Below the pieces are notes generated by a model that was given only the letters and a program-made list of their open reading frames with translations, was not told the DNA's origin and did no database searches. Below, in pieces: positions 61,953 to 64,000 of a stretch of 64,000 nucleotides of DNA. Positions within the stretch are counted from its first letter, which is position 1. Each line of letters starts with the position of its first letter. The translations under genes were made by a program, and so were the position numbers. The stretch comes from Bacillota bacterium. Lineage in GTDB: Bacteria > Bacillota > Clostridia > Lachnospirales > Lachnospiraceae. Location of the stretch: NCBI GenBank assembly GCA_023414355.1, contig JAEZOB010000072.1:1-64000 (forward strand), read 5' to 3'.

Positions 61953-62927
61953 ATGAAGAAGTTGTTTTCTTTAGTTCTGGTATTTGTTATGGTTCTTTCT
62001 CTTGCAGCATGTGGTAGCAAGGACAAAGCAACCGCAGGTAAGGGTGACGGAAAAGTTGTTGTAGGCGTTGTTCAGACAAATGCAAATGAGTCAGACTGGC
62101 GTACAGCTAACACAAAATCTTTCAATGAAGCTTTTGAAAAAGCAGGCTTTGAGCTTAAGATGGTATTTGGTGAGGGAGACCATGCAAAGCAGATCTCTCA
62201 GGCTCAGCAGCTCATTCAGGAAGAAGTTGATTATCTTGTTGTTTTAGGACTTCAGTCCGCTGGTTGGGAAGATGTTGCTAAGGCTGCTAAGGAAGCTGGA
62301 ATTCCTTTTATCATGGCTGACCGTAAGCTTGAGCTTCCTGAAGATCTTTACACTGCAATGGTATGCTCCGATTTCGAAGCTGAAGGTACTAAGGCTGTTG
62401 ATTGGTTAAAGGGTCAGAATGTAGCTGGCGCAAAGATCGTTGTTCTCGGTGGTGACACAGGTTCCTCCGCTCAGCTCGGCCGTTCTAAAGCAATTGAAGA
62501 CGGTGCAGCAGCAAATGGATGGGAAATCGTATTCAACCAGAACATGAAGGGTTGGGACGAAACTCTTGCTAAACAGGCAGTTGCTGATCTTATCGCTGCT
62601 GGTACAGAATTTAATGTAGTATACGCTGAGAACGATAATATGGCTCGTGGTGCTTGTGATGCTATGGATGCTGCTGGTATTACATATGGTAAAGACGGTG
62701 CAGTTAAGGTTATCGCTTTCGATGCTAACAAGTGGGCTCTTGAAAAGGTTCTCGCTGGTCAGTTTAACCTTGATGTAGAGTGTAATCCTCTTCATGGACC
62801 TCGTATCGTAGAGCTGATCAATAAGCTTGAAGCTGGCGAAACCGTTGAGAAGAATGCTTATGTAAATGAAGAAATGTTTGATTGTGCAACCATCACACAG
62901 GCTATTGTTGATGCACGTTCTTATTAA
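61953..62927 (+). CDS. YtfQ-like sugar ABC transporter substrate-binding lipoprotein
   Basis: A 324-residue lipoprotein (lipobox LAACGS, Cys near residue 20), type I binding fold. It shares ESDWRTANTKS, EAGIP, AQLGRSK, ECNPLxGP and a final RSY with the upstream sensor-like protein, and belongs with YtfQ-type galactofuranose or aldose binders. It delivers sugar to the ABC importer that begins at 63141. GGAGGAG precedes the ATG; the ATG at 61938 is part of that site. Codon use favours GCT, CTT and CGT far more than in the neighbours, a sign of strong expression. Confidence 0.9.
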   Translation: MKKLFSLVLVFVMVLSLAACGSKDKATAGKGDGKVVVGVVQTNANESDWRTANTKSFNEAFEKAGFELKMVFGEGDHAKQISQAQQLIQEEVDYLVVLGLQSAGWEDVAKAAKEAGIPFIMADRKLELPEDLYTAMVCSDFEAEGTKAVDWLKGQNVAGAKIVVLGGDTGSSAQLGRSKAIEDGAAANGWEIVFNQNMKGWDETLAKQAVADLIAAGTEFNVVYAENDNMARGACDAMDAAGITYGKDGAVKVIAFDANKWALEKVLAGQFNLDVECNPLHGPRIVELINKLEAGETVEKNAYVNEEMFDCATITQAIVDARSY

Positions 62928-62990
62928 GAAAAAACTCTGTTGGAGCAACGAATAATTTCAACAGAAAAATGAGGTAAGATATTGTACGAA

Positions 62991-63042
62991 ATGCGCGGCG
63001 CCGAGTATGTGGATATTGTTCGCAGATTCCAGCACCGCGCAT
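62991..63042 (+). terminator. Hairpin between the binding protein and ATPase genes
   Basis: ATGCGCGG at 62991-62998 pairs with CCGCGCAT at 63035-63042, with a further GC-rich part inside. Only a weak T-run (TTTATAAT) follows, so it probably allows readthrough, and may stabilise the upstream message. A smaller hairpin, TCTGTTG/CAACAGA, lies at about 62937-62964. Confidence 0.5.
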
Positions 63043-63140
63043 TTATAATACACAATACATAAAAGTTGCAAAGCTAACTTTTTTGAAGATAAGTTAAAGT
63101 CGACATATCCTACCTGAACGGAGGTTTGATTATTATTACT

Positions 63141-64000
63141 ATGCAAAATACAGTTCTTACAATGAGGGGTATTTATAAAAGCTTTCCCGGTGTAAAGGCT
63201 TTGCAGAATGTGGATTTTACTCTATGCGAAGGTGAAATCCATGCTTTGATGGGGGAAAATGGTGCGGGAAAATCTACTTTGATTAAGGTTTTGACCGGAG
63301 TATATGCAAAGGATGCCGGAGAAATTACGATCAAAGGAACGGCTAAGCCGGTACATATTAAGTCACCGCAGGAAGCACAAAAGCTCGGGATAAGCACAGT
63401 ATATCAGGAAATTACCCTGTGCCCGAATCTGACAGTTGCCGAAAATCTTTTTATTGGCAGAACCAATGATGTCATCGTAAATTGGAAGGAAAGCAACAAA
63501 AAGGCAGAAAGCATTCTGAAGAGTCTGGGAATTCCTGCAAATCCAACACAGCAATTGTCCAACTGCTCTATCGCAGTTCAGCAGATGGTAGCAATTGCAC
63601 GTGCCGTTGACATGGATTGCAAGGTGTTGATCCTTGACGAACCTACCTCATCCCTGGATGAACAGGAGGTTGCCAAGCTTTTTGCATTAATGCGTGAGCT
63701 TAAGGGCAGAGGAGTAGGTATTATATTTGTAACCCACTTCCTTGATCAAGTGTATGCATTATGCGATAAGATTACGGTATTACGGAATGGCGAGCTTGTA
63801 GGAGAATATCAGATTAAGGACTTACCCAGAGTAGAGCTTGTTGCTAAAATGATGGGTAAGGAGCTTGGAGATCTGGCAGAGATCCATAACGAGGGACAAA
63901 CCGGCTCCGCTGATACAAGAGAGGTTATTGTTGAAACAGAAGGGCTTTCCAGTGTTTCGGGGATAAAGCCGTTCGATTTTACTGCGTATAAGGGTGAGGT
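63141..64000 (+). CDS. Sugar ABC transporter ATP-binding protein (YtfR/RbsA type), partial
   Basis: The first 286 residues of a two-domain sugar ATPase; the frame is open to the window end. Walker A is GENGAGKST (about 39-47), the signature region reads SNCSIAVQQMVAIARA, a diverged form, Walker B LILDEPTSSLD and switch His VTHFLD. The second domain begins near residue 260. Full proteins have about 500 residues. The start is uncertain: GGAGG lies 16 bases before the ATG, and TTG or ATT codons in between are in frame. It should be followed by YtfT/YjfF-like permease genes. Confidence 0.92.
   Translation, partial: MQNTVLTMRGIYKSFPGVKALQNVDFTLCEGEIHALMGENGAGKSTLIKVLTGVYAKDAGEITIKGTAKPVHIKSPQEAQKLGISTVYQEITLCPNLTVAENLFIGRTNDVIVNWKESNKKAESILKSLGIPANPTQQLSNCSIAVQQMVAIARAVDMDCKVLILDEPTSSLDEQEVAKLFALMRELKGRGVGIIFVTHFLDQVYALCDKITVLRNGELVGEYQIKDLPRVELVAKMMGKELGDLAEIHNEGQTGSADTREVIVETEGLSSVSGIKPFDFTAYKGE

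Noticed and set aside
1..64000. CRISPR arrays, rRNA or tRNA genes, prophage or integrative element, toxin-antitoxin pairs
   Set aside because: No regularly spaced repeats, RNA gene signatures, integrase, transposase or paired small toxin genes were seen on either strand.

Overview
The window looks like chromosome of a low-to-mid GC anaerobic Firmicute, most probably a Lachnospiraceae member. The reasons are AT-rich intergenic DNA, strong GGAGG-type ribosome sites, genes packed close together, separate genes for the two final purine steps, a ZTP riboswitch, GHKL/LytTR and YesMN signalling pairs, and sugar-degrading enzymes. No rRNA, tRNA, CRISPR array, transposase, integrase or phage gene was found. 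This is a metabolically varied accessory stretch in which regulators are unusually frequent.

Layout. 0.1-2.8 kb: a C-terminally shortened YeiH-type exporter divergent from a LysR regulator, then a CPBP membrane protease. 2.8-6.6 kb: a PadR-controlled succinate dehydrogenase/fumarate reductase operon with a clear promoter and a 15-bp-periodic operator. 6.9-7.6 kb: a rifamycin ADP-ribosyltransferase (Arr) with an extra helical-repeat N-terminus. 7.8-11.9 kb: an AgrC/AgrA-like pair with two DUF3887 exported proteins. 12.0-14.3 kb: a ZTP riboswitch and the last two purine-biosynthesis steps, with hairpin-rich DNA lodged in the leader. 14.5-16.3 kb: a Rh-type ammonium channel and a DJ-1/PfpI protein. 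16.4-18.5 kb: a nitroreductase with an in-frame nonsense codon, its divergent HxlR regulator and a frameshifted merR. 18.6-23.7 kb: a GH43 glycosidase, an acetyltransferase and several small regulatory or redox genes. 23.8-28.0 kb: an FtsX-type ABC exporter and a membrane-anchored LuxR regulator.

28.3-36.6 kb: a secreted metallophosphoesterase, a Gfo/Idh/MocA oxidoreductase divergent from a WYL regulator, two AraC regulators, a flavin-type oxidase fold protein, a DUF2804 protein and a C45-type acyltransferase. 36.8-46.1 kb: a ferredoxin-domain aldo/keto reductase, an MFS exporter, an iron-type alcohol dehydrogenase, a MerR regulator, a GPH sugar transporter and a GH5 glycosidase. MerR-type promoters with 19-bp spacers lie before both the reductase and the sugar transporter. 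46.2-52.1 kb: an OmpR/histidine-kinase pair, a DUF3139 protein and an ABC exporter, resembling peptide-antibiotic sensing and detoxification modules. 52.2-57.3 kb: a secreted beta-propeller, a large XRE-type regulator, a tocopherol-cyclase-like protein and an alpha/beta hydrolase. 57.5-64.0 kb: a YesN/YesM pair, a YtfQ-like sensor lipoprotein, a second YtfQ-like binding protein and the start of a sugar ABC ATPase, together a sugar-sensing and uptake system that runs off the window.

The least expected signals are: a 47-bp promoter duplicated nearly unchanged 9 kb apart (46161 and 55351), the matched MerR-type promoters, the paired YtfQ-like proteins, the nonsense-interrupted nitroreductase, the Arr fusion, and the hairpin cluster between the ZTP riboswitch and its gene.
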